64,000 nt of DNA from NCBI RefSeq assembly GCF_039530285.1, contig NZ_BAAAOK010000027.1, positions 62,001 to 126,000 on the forward strand, given 5' to 3'. The stretch comes from Actinomadura_C alba (lineage in GTDB: Bacteria > Actinomycetota > Actinomycetes > Streptosporangiales > Streptosporangiaceae). The notes beneath the pieces are model-generated. The model saw only the letters and a program-made list of their open reading frames with translations, did not search any database and was not told the origin of the DNA. This document shows positions 24,777 to 33,345 of the stretch, one piece after another. The position numbers and the translations under genes were made by a program. Within the stretch, counting starts at the first letter, position 1. The number at the start of each line of letters is the position of its first letter.

Positions 24777-25310
24777 ATGACGCCCGGCACTCTGGTCCTC
24801 CTGCACGCCCCCCTCGCCACCGCGGCGGTCTGGGGCCCGATCCCCGAAACGCTGCGCTCCCACGGGGCCGATGTCGTGGTGCCCGAGATCCACGATCAGA
24901 TCGGCGATCACGGTGACGATCACAACGGTGCTCAGCGGCCTCCGGGCACGGGTCGCTATGTCGCCCGGGCCGCCCTGGAGATCGCGGCGCACCGGCCCGC
25001 TCAACCGCTCGTCCTCGTCGCGCACGGCGCCGCCGGCGCGGTGCTGCCGAAACTCGGCGCCGCGCAGCGGGCCGCGCATCGCACAGTCGGCGGCTACGTC
25101 CTCGTCGACGCGGAGTTTCCCGAGCCCGCGGAACTGCGCGGGGATTGGCCGGACGCCCCGTGCGGCTACCTGCGCACGGCCGAGCCGTACGAACTCGAGG
25201 CTCGCCAGGCGCGGCTGCGCGGCTGGCCCGTGCGGGAGCCGGCGGGCGGGCACGCCGGAACGCTCGCCGACGCTGCGGAGGCGCTGCGGGAACTCATCGC
25301 CGCGCTCTGA
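24777..25310 (+). CDS. Alpha/beta-hydrolase-fold protein lacking the usual nucleophile
   Basis: The 177-residue product looks like a short alpha/beta hydrolase: TLVLLHAPLATAAVWGPIPETL (first strand and oxyanion region), LVLVAHGAAGAVLP at the nucleophile elbow, and YLRTAEPYELEARQARLRGWP. The elbow serine of GHSxGG is Gly84, so ordinary esterase chemistry is unlikely unless another residue serves. ATG 24777 follows AGGG at 8-9 nt. It is divergent from pyrE with 51 bp between starts. Function unknown; it may be a pseudo-enzyme. Confidence 0.65.
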   Translation: MTPGTLVLLHAPLATAAVWGPIPETLRSHGADVVVPEIHDQIGDHGDDHNGAQRPPGTGRYVARAALEIAAHRPAQPLVLVAHGAAGAVLPKLGAAQRAAHRTVGGYVLVDAEFPEPAELRGDWPDAPCGYLRTAEPYELEARQARLRGWPVREPAGGHAGTLADAAEALRELIAAL

Positions 25311-25434
25311 CGGCGGTCGACGGCTCTCTGGCGGCTCTCTGGCGGCTTTCGACCGCTTAAGACGGCGTCAGACGGCTTTCGGCGGCGTTCGCCGGGTGGC
25401 TCGTCCTCGGGCGAGATCGGTTCCAGGGAGGTCG

Positions 25435-26004
25435 TCAGTTCTTGAGGAGATCGTCCAAGAGGTTGTCGTACTCGTCCTCGGGCTGCCCCAGATCGACCCG
25501 GGCGCGATAGCGGAGCCGCAGGAGCGCCTCGAGGCTGTCCTCGGCCGAACTGCGGTCGCCCTGGTCGCGGATCGCCAGCACGACGTCGGCTCCGGCCGTG
25601 GCCCAATCGTACGTGCCGGACACGTCGCCCTGCTCGTAGAGCACCTCGGCGACGGTGCGATAGACCTCCGGATCAGTTGGGACGTCCGCGCGGATCTGCT
25701 CGACCAGCGCCTGGGCCTCGTCTTTGCGTCCCAGCTCGAAGAGGGCGTCCGCGAGATAGGCCCGCGGATCCCCATAGGCGTCGCCGCCGTCCTCTATCGC
25801 CCGCCGATAGAGTTCCGCCGCCTTGGCGTGGTCGCCCGCGTGCTGCCACTGTTCGCCCGCCCGCAACAGCACCTTTGCCCTGGACACCCCACCCGACACC
25901 GACTCGGCCAGTGCGGCGAGCCGCTCCGCCGCCGACGTGTGATCGCCGGAGCGCAGCGTGTCGAATTCCAGGTCGTCGAGATCGTCTTCCGTAACATGCG
26001 TCAC
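25435..26004 (-). CDS. TPR-repeat protein
   Basis: The 189-residue, acidic, all-helical protein contains tetratricopeptide-like helices, clearest at about 43-70 (LLRAGEQWQHAGDHAKAAELYRRAI), 80-105 (RAYLADALFELGRKDEAQALVEQI) and 113-135. It probably acts as a small protein-interaction scaffold in the cytoplasm. It lies 67 bp downstream of the NYN-domain gene in the same orientation and may share its transcript. The 124 bp beyond its stop contains short direct repeats of GGCGGCTCTCT and no gene. Confidence 0.75.
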   Translation of the reverse strand: MTHVTEDDLDDLEFDTLRSGDHTSAAERLAALAESVSGGVSRAKVLLRAGEQWQHAGDHAKAAELYRRAIEDGGDAYGDPRAYLADALFELGRKDEAQALVEQIRADVPTDPEVYRTVAEVLYEQGDVSGTYDWATAGADVVLAIRDQGDRSSAEDSLEALLRLRYRARVDLGQPEDEYDNLLDDLLKN

Positions 26005-26071
26005 GCTCTAGACGCTACCCGTCAGTCGCCCGGCGAAGCGGGCGATTACGGATGATCGGAATTCCCGTGTC

Positions 26072-27235
26072 CTACCGGCGGGAACGTTCGAGTGCGTCCC
26101 AGAATCCCCGCCGAAGCGCGTGTCGCACTTCGTCGTGCAGCAGGAAGTCGATGGGCAGTGAGGAGCCCTGCAGCAGCCGCGCCTCGAGATCCGACGGCAT
26201 TCGGGGCTTGCGGGCGAGCACCGCCTCGAGCCACAGCGCCGGTGCGTCCCTCGCGACCGACTCGCCGAAATCCTGACCCTCCTGGTGCGCGGACTTGACC
26301 GCGTCGGACAGGGTCGGCGTGTTCTGCTGCGCCGGCACCGGGGAGATCTGCTGCGGGCCGGTGTAGGGGCCGTGCTGCTGTGGCGGTGGTGAGACGTACT
26401 GCGAGGGGGTCGGCGAGTGCACCGAGGCCGGGGAGTGGGTGGGCGTCGACGTCTGCGCGGGAGTCGGCGCGGCGTGTATCGGCCCGGTCACCGGCTTCTG
26501 CGGTGCACTGGCGGCGGTGTGCGACGACGGCCCCACCCGGGCCGGGGCGGGCAGGTGCGACCGGGACGGCGTGCCAGTGATCGGCGACCCCGGCGGCGGG
26601 CCGCTGTGCGGCCCGGTCTTGAGCGGGCCGATCGTCGAAGCGGACGAGGTCGAGTGTGTCGAGTGCCCGTTGGACAGCGGTCCGGACGAGCTGTCGCCCC
26701 CGGTCAGCGCGTTGACGTACGGGCGCAGATGACCGGCGCCGATCTCGATGAGGTCGTCGCACTCCTGGCGCAGCACCCGCGAGATGGTCCAGTTGCCGTC
26801 GACCGAGACGTGCACCAGCGTCACCCGTACGCCGAGGGCCTGGGCGTCGCACACGATCTGGGCCAGGTCCTCGTCGCCGCTGACGACGACCGCGTCGGCG
26901 ATGGCGCCGTTGCGGGCCAGCGTGGTGAGGTCGCGGTGGATCTCGGTGTCGACGCCCTCTCGGCGGCCCGGCCGGATGCGTCCCAGCCGCAGCTTGAGCC
27001 CGGGCAGGTCGGCCAGCGCGTCGTGCTCGGCACCCCGGCGGCCCTCGATCGTCGCCTCGTACCAGTAGCAGCGCAGCAGCGGCAGCCCGGTGCGCTCACG
27101 GGCCAGGTTGCTCAGGAGCTGGAGCAGCCCGCCGAAGTCCCAGGACACGGTCTCTCGATGGCGGGTTCCGTGCACCGCCATCGCGCCGTCAGCCAGCAGG
27201 TAGCCGGCATCTACGAACAGCGCGCTGCGATCCAC
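26072..27235 (-). CDS. NYN-domain (PIN-like) putative ribonuclease with Pro/Ser/Thr-rich linker
   Basis: The 387-residue product begins with an NYN domain (about 1-165): DRSALFVDAGYLL with the first acidic residue, EGVDTEIHRDLTTLARNG, and AVVVSGDEDLAQIVCDAQALGVRV carrying the SGDxD motif. NYN domains are PIN-fold Mg2+-dependent RNases. A disordered Pro/Ser/Thr/Gln linker (about 170-310) and a helical C-terminal domain (about 315-387) follow. The GTG at 27235 is where conservation starts, with GAAAGG about 11 nt upstream. It is followed by the TPR gene and preceded by the PhoD-like gene. Confidence 0.8.
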   Translation of the reverse strand: MDRSALFVDAGYLLADGAMAVHGTRHRETVSWDFGGLLQLLSNLARERTGLPLLRCYWYEATIEGRRGAEHDALADLPGLKLRLGRIRPGRREGVDTEIHRDLTTLARNGAIADAVVVSGDEDLAQIVCDAQALGVRVTLVHVSVDGNWTISRVLRQECDDLIEIGAGHLRPYVNALTGGDSSSGPLSNGHSTHSTSSASTIGPLKTGPHSGPPPGSPITGTPSRSHLPAPARVGPSSHTAASAPQKPVTGPIHAAPTPAQTSTPTHSPASVHSPTPSQYVSPPPQQHGPYTGPQQISPVPAQQNTPTLSDAVKSAHQEGQDFGESVARDAPALWLEAVLARKPRMPSDLEARLLQGSSLPIDFLLHDEVRHALRRGFWDALERSRR

Positions 27236-27421
27236 GCGACACCGCCTTTCGTCAACACGAGACCATCTCGACCCACTGTGCGGTAGACACGAGCCATCGA
27301 AGGACCCCGGGCACCCATAGCGTAGTGAAGTCTCAAACGGCCGTAAGCCAATACGGCGATTCGTCACTCTTCCCGGAAAGTATGGAGTATGGGCGGCTGT
27401 AGCCGTAGGTCTGCGGCCCGT

Positions 27422-29017
27422 TCAGGTGGAAAGCTCGGCGCGGCCGAGCTCCGCCAGTGAGGTGGCTCCGTCCGGCGTCTCCCACACGACCGTGGAGACG
27501 CGGCCGCGAATCTCGATCGTCGCTATCGCGTTGTCGAACCATGGCCCCTTGGTCATCCGCCACCTGATCGGCGGCCTCGGCACCTTGGCGCTGCGGGCGA
27601 GCGCTCGCAGGGCCGAGGTGAGCACGCCGTTGCACGCCAGCTTCTGGGCCAGCTTGAACTTCCCCTCCAGTGGGTTGCGCAGTGGTGAGCACACCACCTG
27701 TGAGATCGGGGTTCCGCCCGAGGGTGTGGTGACGCGGGCGAGATAGGAGTAGTGCACGTCGCCGGACAGGAACGCGATACCGGCCGGTGCCCGGCCCTGC
27801 TCTCCGCGCGCCACCTTCAGGATGTCCTCGGCGACGGTGCGGAACGAGGTCTCGAAGGCGGCCCAGTGCTCCAGGTCCGCGCCCTGCCGTATCTTCTCGC
27901 CGATGCGCGCCGCCCGCTTGCCCCAGGCGCCCTCCGCCACCGCCTCGTTCCATGCCTCGGCGTGGTGGATCGAGGCGGGCAGCAGGTACGGGAGGGAACT
28001 GGCGATCAGGAGGTGGTCGAAGTCGCCCGCGCACTGCTCCTCGAACCACTCCAGTTCCCTGTCGTCGAGCATGGCCCTCCGCTCCGCGGTGAGCAGCCGG
28101 GAGCTACGGCTGTCGACCACGACGAGGCGCGTGTCGCCGTAGTCGTGCGCGTAGCTCCAGCGACTGGTCTCGGGTGCCTCGTCGGCGCGCTCGGCGAACT
28201 CGTCCAGCAGTTCCCCGCCGTCGGCGGCCGCCCGTACCTTCGCGTACAGCGGATCCTCGGCGCGGTCGCGCGCGGAGAGGTTCCCGAGGTGCTGGTAGAT
28301 CCAGTACGTGCCGAGCCCGCCGACGATGCGTTCGCGCCACCACGGCTGTGACCACATCTCCTTGCGCCAGGTGTACGAGGTGTTCCAGTCGTCGCGGATG
28401 TCGTGGTCATCGAAGATCATGAGGGTCGGCACGGTCGACAACAGCCAGCGCACGGCCTCGTCCTCGCCCCAGGCGAGCCGGTAGAGGTGGCAGTACTCCT
28501 CGAAGTCGGAGAGCTCGCCCCGCGGCTCCTGGTCGCCGCGGCGGTCGGTGATGAACTTCCGCATCTTGTCGCCGAGTTCGTCGGCGTAGACCTGGTCACC
28601 GATCATGAGCAGCACGCTGGGCGGGTCGCCGCCCTCGGCGAGCCGGTGCGCGTACGCGATGAGCGTGTCGGTCCCGTAGGCGGTCTCGGCCGCCGGCGAC
28701 CGGCGGCATGACCCGAACGCGAGCCGCAACTCGTCGTGGCCCCCGATGGTGCGGATCCGGCTCGGGGGGAAGGGCGAGTCCGGCTCGGGCCAGACCTTCT
28801 CGCCGTCGAGCGCGACCTCGTAGGGGGTCTCCGAACCCGGCTCGAGCCCGTCGACCTCCACGAGGGCGTAGTGGTGGCCGTGGACGGTGAAGGTGTGCGC
28901 TGTGAAGTCGAGGACCCGCACTTCACCTGGAAGGTCGGTCTCCACCCAGATGGTCGCGCAGCGGTCGTCGACGTGGCGGAGCAGGGGGCCGAGCACCAAA
29001 CGCGTCATAAAGGGCAT
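27422..29017 (-). CDS. PhoD-like alkaline phosphatase/phosphodiesterase
   Basis: The 531-residue product matches the PhoD-like metallophosphatase family: LRLAFGSCRRS, LLMIGDQVYADE, MIFDDHDIRDDWNTS and FLSGDVHYSYLARV carry the metal ligands. There is no twin-arginine or Sec signal, unlike secreted PhoD, so this is a cytoplasmic member of the family with unknown substrate. The start at 29017 is uncertain; an ATG three codons in (29008) is equally plausible, since only a weak GGAT lies upstream. Confidence 0.85.
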   Translation of the reverse strand: MPFMTRLVLGPLLRHVDDRCATIWVETDLPGEVRVLDFTAHTFTVHGHHYALVEVDGLEPGSETPYEVALDGEKVWPEPDSPFPPSRIRTIGGHDELRLAFGSCRRSPAAETAYGTDTLIAYAHRLAEGGDPPSVLLMIGDQVYADELGDKMRKFITDRRGDQEPRGELSDFEEYCHLYRLAWGEDEAVRWLLSTVPTLMIFDDHDIRDDWNTSYTWRKEMWSQPWWRERIVGGLGTYWIYQHLGNLSARDRAEDPLYAKVRAAADGGELLDEFAERADEAPETSRWSYAHDYGDTRLVVVDSRSSRLLTAERRAMLDDRELEWFEEQCAGDFDHLLIASSLPYLLPASIHHAEAWNEAVAEGAWGKRAARIGEKIRQGADLEHWAAFETSFRTVAEDILKVARGEQGRAPAGIAFLSGDVHYSYLARVTTPSGGTPISQVVCSPLRNPLEGKFKLAQKLACNGVLTSALRALARSAKVPRPPIRWRMTKGPWFDNAIATIEIRGRVSTVVWETPDGATSLAELGRAELST

Positions 29018-29200
29018 CTCTATCCGACCCAGCGCGGCGCGTCCACCTGCCGGGGGTTACCGGCCTCGGAACATCGCCGTGTCCGCGCCGCCGGAGGTCA
29101 CCGTGCGTGCGCGCGGACTCCGTCGGCCGTCCCCGCCCCCGAGGGAACGGCCGGCGAAGCGCCCGTGGCCTTCCACGTCGCGCGCTCGGCGGGCGCGCGG

Positions 29201-30316
29201 TCACTCGTACTCCGTGCCGCCCTTGCGGGTCAGGTACGCCGGGGACACGAACTTGGCGATGGCGCGGCCGCCGGTCACCGTGCTGTAGCGGCTCGTGGCC
29301 GACCGGACGACCAGGCCCTCGCGCAGGTGCTCGGACGCCCCGGACACGGTCTCGCGGCCGGTCGCCAGCTCGATGAGCGCGGCCTCGTCGTACGGTCCCT
29401 CGTACAGGCGCGGCACGGCGGGCAGTCCGACCTTCTCCAGCACGTCGGCCAGCTCGGCGGGGTCGAGCCACCGCACGACGCCGGGCATCTGAACGGCGAC
29501 GTCGAAGACGGCGTAACCCGGCCTCTCACCCCCGGCGGTCGTGCCATAGGCCAGGTCCTGCACGCCCTTGCCGAAGACCTCGCCGAAGACGCCGACCCGC
29601 TCGGTGTCGAACAGCTCGGCGATCCGCGCGGCCGCCTTGAGCACGCCGTGGCCTTCGATCGCGCGCCAGTACAGGTTCTTGGCGTCGTGCGCGATCGCCA
29701 GGCGCTTGGGGCCGAAGCCCTTGGAGGAGACGAAGTAGTCGCCGGTCACGGAGCCGTCCGCGCCGGTGGCCACGCCGCGTTCGTCGAGCGCGAGCGTGAA
29801 CAGGCACGCCGTGCCGTGCACCTTCTCGGTCGCCACGACCGGTTCTCCGGGCTCGAAGATGGTGGGGTAGCGCTTGACGTCCTCGATCTCGATCCACGGG
29901 ATCAGGTCGGGCGCAGGGAGCATCTCCCCGGCCATGTGCACGGGGATCGGCGGCACCCACTTGGTGACGCCGAGTTCGGCCGCGAAGTCCCGGTCGTCGG
30001 CGTTCGCGGCGGCGAGGTCGATGTCGTCCACAGCCTGTGGATTGCAGATGATGCCCTGGGACAGCTCGCCGCGCAGCCGTACGGCCTTGACGCGATTCTT
30101 CTGCGAACCCGCCAGCCTGCCGGTGAGCCCGAGCTCCTCGATCAGCTCAGCCGGCAGCAGGGAGCCCTCGGGGATGTAGAGCGCCCAGTCGCCGGTGCGG
30201 TACCGCCCCTTGGCGACGACGGCCCGGTACAGCCCGACCTGGGCCAGTTCGAGCGCGTCGGCGTTCTCGTGGGGGTGGATGGTCAGCTGTTCCGCGGCCA
30301 CCCGCAGCGTGGACAT
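29201..30316 (-). CDS. ATP-dependent RNA ligase, TIGR02306/DRB0094 type
   Basis: The 371-residue product has an N-terminal OB-like half (about 1-120) and a C-terminal nucleotidyltransferase. Motif I is EKVHGTACLF with the adenylated lysine K165; motif IV is EGLVVRS; motif V is IAKFVSPAY. This order matches the Deinococcus RNA ligase family that seals nicks with RNA on the 3'-OH side. ATG 30316 follows GAAGGGAA. It stands in a leftward row with the PhoD-like and NYN genes but with gaps of more than 180 bp, so it probably has its own promoter. RNA repair is the likely role. Confidence 0.85.
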   Translation of the reverse strand: MSTLRVAAEQLTIHPHENADALELAQVGLYRAVVAKGRYRTGDWALYIPEGSLLPAELIEELGLTGRLAGSQKNRVKAVRLRGELSQGIICNPQAVDDIDLAAANADDRDFAAELGVTKWVPPIPVHMAGEMLPAPDLIPWIEIEDVKRYPTIFEPGEPVVATEKVHGTACLFTLALDERGVATGADGSVTGDYFVSSKGFGPKRLAIAHDAKNLYWRAIEGHGVLKAAARIAELFDTERVGVFGEVFGKGVQDLAYGTTAGGERPGYAVFDVAVQMPGVVRWLDPAELADVLEKVGLPAVPRLYEGPYDEAALIELATGRETVSGASEHLREGLVVRSATSRYSTVTGGRAIAKFVSPAYLTRKGGTEYE

Positions 30317-30557
30317 GCCATTCCCTTCGTGAAAGGTGCCGATAAAGCACGTCCTGGCAAGAGTGGCAACCCGCCTGAACCCGGGCAACGCATTTATCAA
30401 GCCACGGTGGCCCGTTCTCGTGTCGGCAGAGTGCACCCGGGCTTGGCCGGAAGCTGTTTCGCCGAGGGCCATGATGATCCGTTCGGCCGTACGAGCGTGC
30501 CCGACCGAAGTAAGGTGCGCTCGGTGCCGATAGTGAGTTTTGCCGATCTGGCGACGA

Positions 30558-30695
30558 TCAGTACGGTCTCTGCTGGCGCCGACGAAGTTCCTCGATCCGG
30601 GCGTAAGCGTCGCGGGGCTTCATGTCTGCGGCGCGTACCTCTGAGCAGAGCAGCGAGATCAGTCCGGTTGCGGTGGACGACCGTACCCGCGGCAT
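30558..30695 (-). CDS. Small hypothetical protein, 45 residues
   Basis: This short frame has normal actinomycete codon bias and encodes a compact helical, basic peptide (TATGLISLLCSEVRAADMKP, then DAYARIEELRRRQQ). It lies in the gap between the RNA ligase and uppP, divergent to uppP. Starts are ATG 30695 or GTG 30704; neither has a strong ribosome site. I do not recognise the family. It could be a real small protein or the end of a lost gene. Confidence 0.4.
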   Translation of the reverse strand: MPRVRSSTATGLISLLCSEVRAADMKPRDAYARIEELRRRQQRPY

Positions 30696-30728
30696 GGCAT
30701 ACACCGATGAACCAGTAAGAGGGTCACC

Positions 30729-31565
30729 TTGAACATCCTGGAAGCGGTCTTCCTCGGCGTCGTGGAGGGGCTGACCGAGTTTCTCCCGATCTCCAGCACC
30801 GGGCACCTGACGATCCTGGAGAGTCTGCTCGGCCACTCCCCCGACGACCCGGATATCACGGCGTTCACCGCGATCATCCAGGTCGGCGCCGTTCTGGCGA
30901 CCTTGCTCTACTTCCGCGCCGACTTCGCGCGGCTGATCGGCGCAGGGGTGCGAGGCGTGATCCGCCGCGAGCACCGGGGCAATCTCGACTACCGCCAGGC
31001 ATGGGCGGTGCTCCTCGGCGCGATTCCGATCGGCATCGTCGGCCTGCTGTTCAAGGACCAGATCGAGACGACGCTGCGCAACCTCTGGTTCGTCGGATCG
31101 GCGCTGATCCTGTGGAGCGGGGTGATGTACTTCGCCGACAGGACCGCCACCCAGTCCAGGGACGAGAAGGACGTGACCTGGAAGGACACCCTGGTCATCG
31201 GGCTGGTCCAGTGCCTGGCGCTGATCCCGGGGGTCTCCCGCTCGGGCGCGACGATGTCCGCCGGTCTGCTGCGCGGCCTCGACCGGGTCACGGTCACCAA
31301 GCTGTCGTTCTTCCTGTCGGTCCCCGCGCTGACCGCCGCCGGCGCACTCCAGATCGTCGACGAGTTCGATGCGATATCCAAGGGCGTCGGCTGGCCCGCG
31401 ACGATCACCGCCACGGTGGTGAGCTTCTTGGTGGCCTACGTCGCGGTGGCGTGGCTGCTCAAGTTCATCGCGAAGCACACCTACACCGTCTTCATCGGCT
31501 ACCGGGTGATCCTCGGTGTCGTCGTGCTCACGCTGGTCGCCACCGGACTGGTCTCGGCCTCCTGA
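30729..31565 (+). CDS. uppP: Undecaprenyl-diphosphatase (BacA/UppP)
   Basis: The 278-residue, multi-spanning protein has the UppP signatures: VVEGLTEFLPISSTGHL with the catalytic Glu near residue 17, and PGVSRSGATMSAGLLRGL. It dephosphorylates undecaprenyl diphosphate at the membrane to recycle the lipid carrier of peptidoglycan synthesis. The start is a TTG at 30729, supported by GAGG seven bases upstream and the conserved N-terminus NILEAVFLGVVEG; no ATG or GTG fits. It appears monocistronic. Confidence 0.95.
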   Translation: MNILEAVFLGVVEGLTEFLPISSTGHLTILESLLGHSPDDPDITAFTAIIQVGAVLATLLYFRADFARLIGAGVRGVIRREHRGNLDYRQAWAVLLGAIPIGIVGLLFKDQIETTLRNLWFVGSALILWSGVMYFADRTATQSRDEKDVTWKDTLVIGLVQCLALIPGVSRSGATMSAGLLRGLDRVTVTKLSFFLSVPALTAAGALQIVDEFDAISKGVGWPATITATVVSFLVAYVAVAWLLKFIAKHTYTVFIGYRVILGVVVLTLVATGLVSAS

Positions 31566-31643
31566 CCACCGCGGTCGTATCGACCCGTGGAAACTGAGGG
31601 CGCATGGTCGGACGCACGCGGTCGCAGCGGAAGGTGAGCTGGC

Positions 31644-31664
31644 GAACTAAACTAGACTTAGTTC
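31644..31664. promoter_or_regulatory. Operator-like inverted repeat before the toxin-antitoxin pair
   Basis: GAACTAA-N7-TTAGTTC is a perfect 7-bp inverted repeat in an AT-rich patch just before the AGGAGG ribosome site. Phd-type antitoxins bind such repeats to repress their own operon. Confidence 0.6.
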
Positions 31665-31680
31665 ACAGGAGGTGCCGGTC

Positions 31681-31932
31681 ATGGAAGCGGCTGAGCAGTA
31701 CAACATCCACGAGGCCAAGACGCAGCTTTCGCGCATCATCGAGCGGGTCGAACAAGGCGGCGAGGTCGTCATCAGCCGGGCGGGCAAGCCCGTGGCCAAG
31801 GTGGTGCCCCTGCGCGCCGAGATTCATCGCACCGGCCGGGGGTCGCTGCGAGGTCAACTCGTCCTGGCCGATGATTGGGATTCTCCCGAGACCAACGCAT
31901 CCATCGCCACGGATTTCGGGATGGAGCCGTGA
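31681..31932 (+). CDS. Type II antitoxin, Phd/YefM family
   Basis: The 83-residue product shows the Phd DNA-binding fold: YNIHEAKTQLSRIIERVEQGGEVVISRAGKPVAKVVPL, read in sections across residues 8-45, with an acidic C-terminal tail that would wrap the toxin. ATG 31681 is preceded by AGGAGG at 8 nt, which settles the start over an in-frame GTG at 31672. Its stop overlaps the toxin start as GTGA. The inverted repeat just upstream is the likely operator. Confidence 0.9.
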   Translation: MEAAEQYNIHEAKTQLSRIIERVEQGGEVVISRAGKPVAKVVPLRAEIHRTGRGSLRGQLVLADDWDSPETNASIATDFGMEP

Positions 31933-32300
31933 GGCTGCTCCTGGACACCCACGTGGTCCTGTGGTGGCTGGCGGACGATCCTGGTCTGACCGAGGACGTC
32001 AAAGTGATGATCGATACCGAACTCGACGTCTTCGTCAGCGCCGCGAGCGTATGGGAAATCGCGATCAAGCAGGCGCTGGGAAAGGTCGGGCCGGCGGACC
32101 TGCCCGAACGAGTGGCCGGTAGCGAGCTTCGGGAATTGCCGATCACCTCTCGTCACGCCCTCACCGCCGGTCGGCTGCCATCTCTGCATCGCGACCCCTT
32201 CGACCGCATGCTCGTCGCGCAGGCACTGTGCGAAGGCCTGACCCTCGTCACCCGGGACAGCGAAATCCAGAAGTACGACGTTTCCCTGCTGCTCGCCTGA
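31929..32300 (+). CDS. Type II toxin, PIN-domain ribonuclease
   Basis: The 123-residue PIN-domain protein has the acidic catalytic residues in LLLDTHVVLWWL, SAASVWEIAIK, HRDPFDRMLVAQA and LVTRDSEI. This is the YxxD/VapC-like subtype usually paired with Phd antitoxins. PIN toxins cut RNA, often tRNA or rRNA, when the antitoxin is degraded. The GTG start overlaps the antitoxin stop by four bases, ensuring coupled synthesis. All key residues are intact, so the pair is probably functional. Confidence 0.9.
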   Translation: MRLLLDTHVVLWWLADDPGLTEDVKVMIDTELDVFVSAASVWEIAIKQALGKVGPADLPERVAGSELRELPITSRHALTAGRLPSLHRDPFDRMLVAQALCEGLTLVTRDSEIQKYDVSLLLA

Positions 32301-32398
32301 TTGAGATCGGTGCGCCGAATCCGAGCAGCGGGTCGCGTGAGGCCTTCGGCCGGGCCCTGAACCGGCCGGGCGGCGAGATCGGCGGTCGAGGACCGATG

Positions 32399-32444
32399 TC
32401 GATCAAGGATCAGGGCACCTGGAGGTGCTCCGATCCTTGATCGA
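32399..32444. repeat. Long hairpin with GATC cores after the toxin-antitoxin pair
   Basis: Two 22-nt arms, TCGATCAAGGATC followed by an imperfect CACCT segment and the reverse complement, pair with two mismatches and a 2-nt loop. It sits alone in the 250-bp gap between the toxin gene and the dehydrogenase gene, and could be a terminator or a repeat element. Confidence 0.7.
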
Positions 32445-32551
32445 ATCCGGCCGGGACGACGAGGACGAGATGAGTCGGCGCCTTCCCCGGTTGTCCGCGC
32501 TGTTCCTCTGAGGGCCCGGATCTGTCGGCGGGCCATGAGAGAGTGCCCGCC

Positions 32552-33345
32552 ATGTCCCTTGGAACCGTGGTGATGACAGGCGCCGCCGGGCTGGTCGGGT
32601 CGGCGTTGCGGGCTCCGTTGCGCGCTGAGGCCGAGCGGCTGGTCCTGGTCGACCGGGTGCCGATGGCCGCCGAGTCGCCCGTCGAAGTCGTCAGGCGGGT
32701 CGACCTGTCGAGTGCCGAGGTCGCGGCGGAGGTCGTCGCGGGTGCCGACGCGGTCGTCCACCTCGCCGGCGTCGCCGACGAGGCACCGCTCCCCGACCTG
32801 CTCGAAGGCAACGTGCTCGGTGCTCATCACGTGCTGGAGGGGCCCGGCGCACCGGCGTCGGCCGCGTGGTGCTGGCCAGCAGCAACCGGCTGACCGGCTG
32901 CTACCCGGCCGCCGAGATCGTGGCGCCCGAGATGCCGCCGCGACCCGACGGCCTGTACGGCGTCAGCAAGGTCGCGGTCGAGGCACTGGCGCGGCTCTAC
33001 GCGGACAAGTTCGGCCTGAGCGTGGTGTGCCTGCGCATCGGCAGCCTCGAGGACGAGCCCGGCGAGGTCCGTCACCTGGCGACCTGGCTGAGCCCGCGCG
33101 ACTGCGCCGGTTTCGTCCTGGCCTCGCTCACCGCTCCCGACATCGGCTTCGCCGCGTTCTACGCCGTGTCGGCCAACTCCCGCCGGTTCTGGAAACTGCC
33201 CGACGAGATCGGCTACATGCCCCGCGACGACGCGGAGCGCTACGCCGACCGGTTTCCCGATGCCGACGCGTTCTTCGCCGGGCGGGGGCCACAGGGCGGC
33301 GACTACGCCGCCGCCGACTACACCCTGCGCCACATCACGTCCTGA
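32552..33345 (+). pseudogene. NAD-dependent epimerase/dehydrogenase (uronate-dehydrogenase-like), frameshifted
   Basis: Two frames together encode one short-chain dehydrogenase of about 264 residues. The first (32552 to about 32840) carries the nucleotide-binding TGAAGLVGSAL and VVHLAGVADEAP. The second (about 32843 to 33345) continues with RRTGVGRVVLASSNRLTG and the catalytic YGVSK. Size and the C-terminal HITS fit uronate dehydrogenase-like enzymes that oxidise hexuronic acids. The break lies at 32838-32843, where GAGGGGCCC seems to have lost one base from an expected GAGGCGGCCC. Everything else is intact, so this is a very recent mutation or a sequencing error. Confidence 0.8.
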
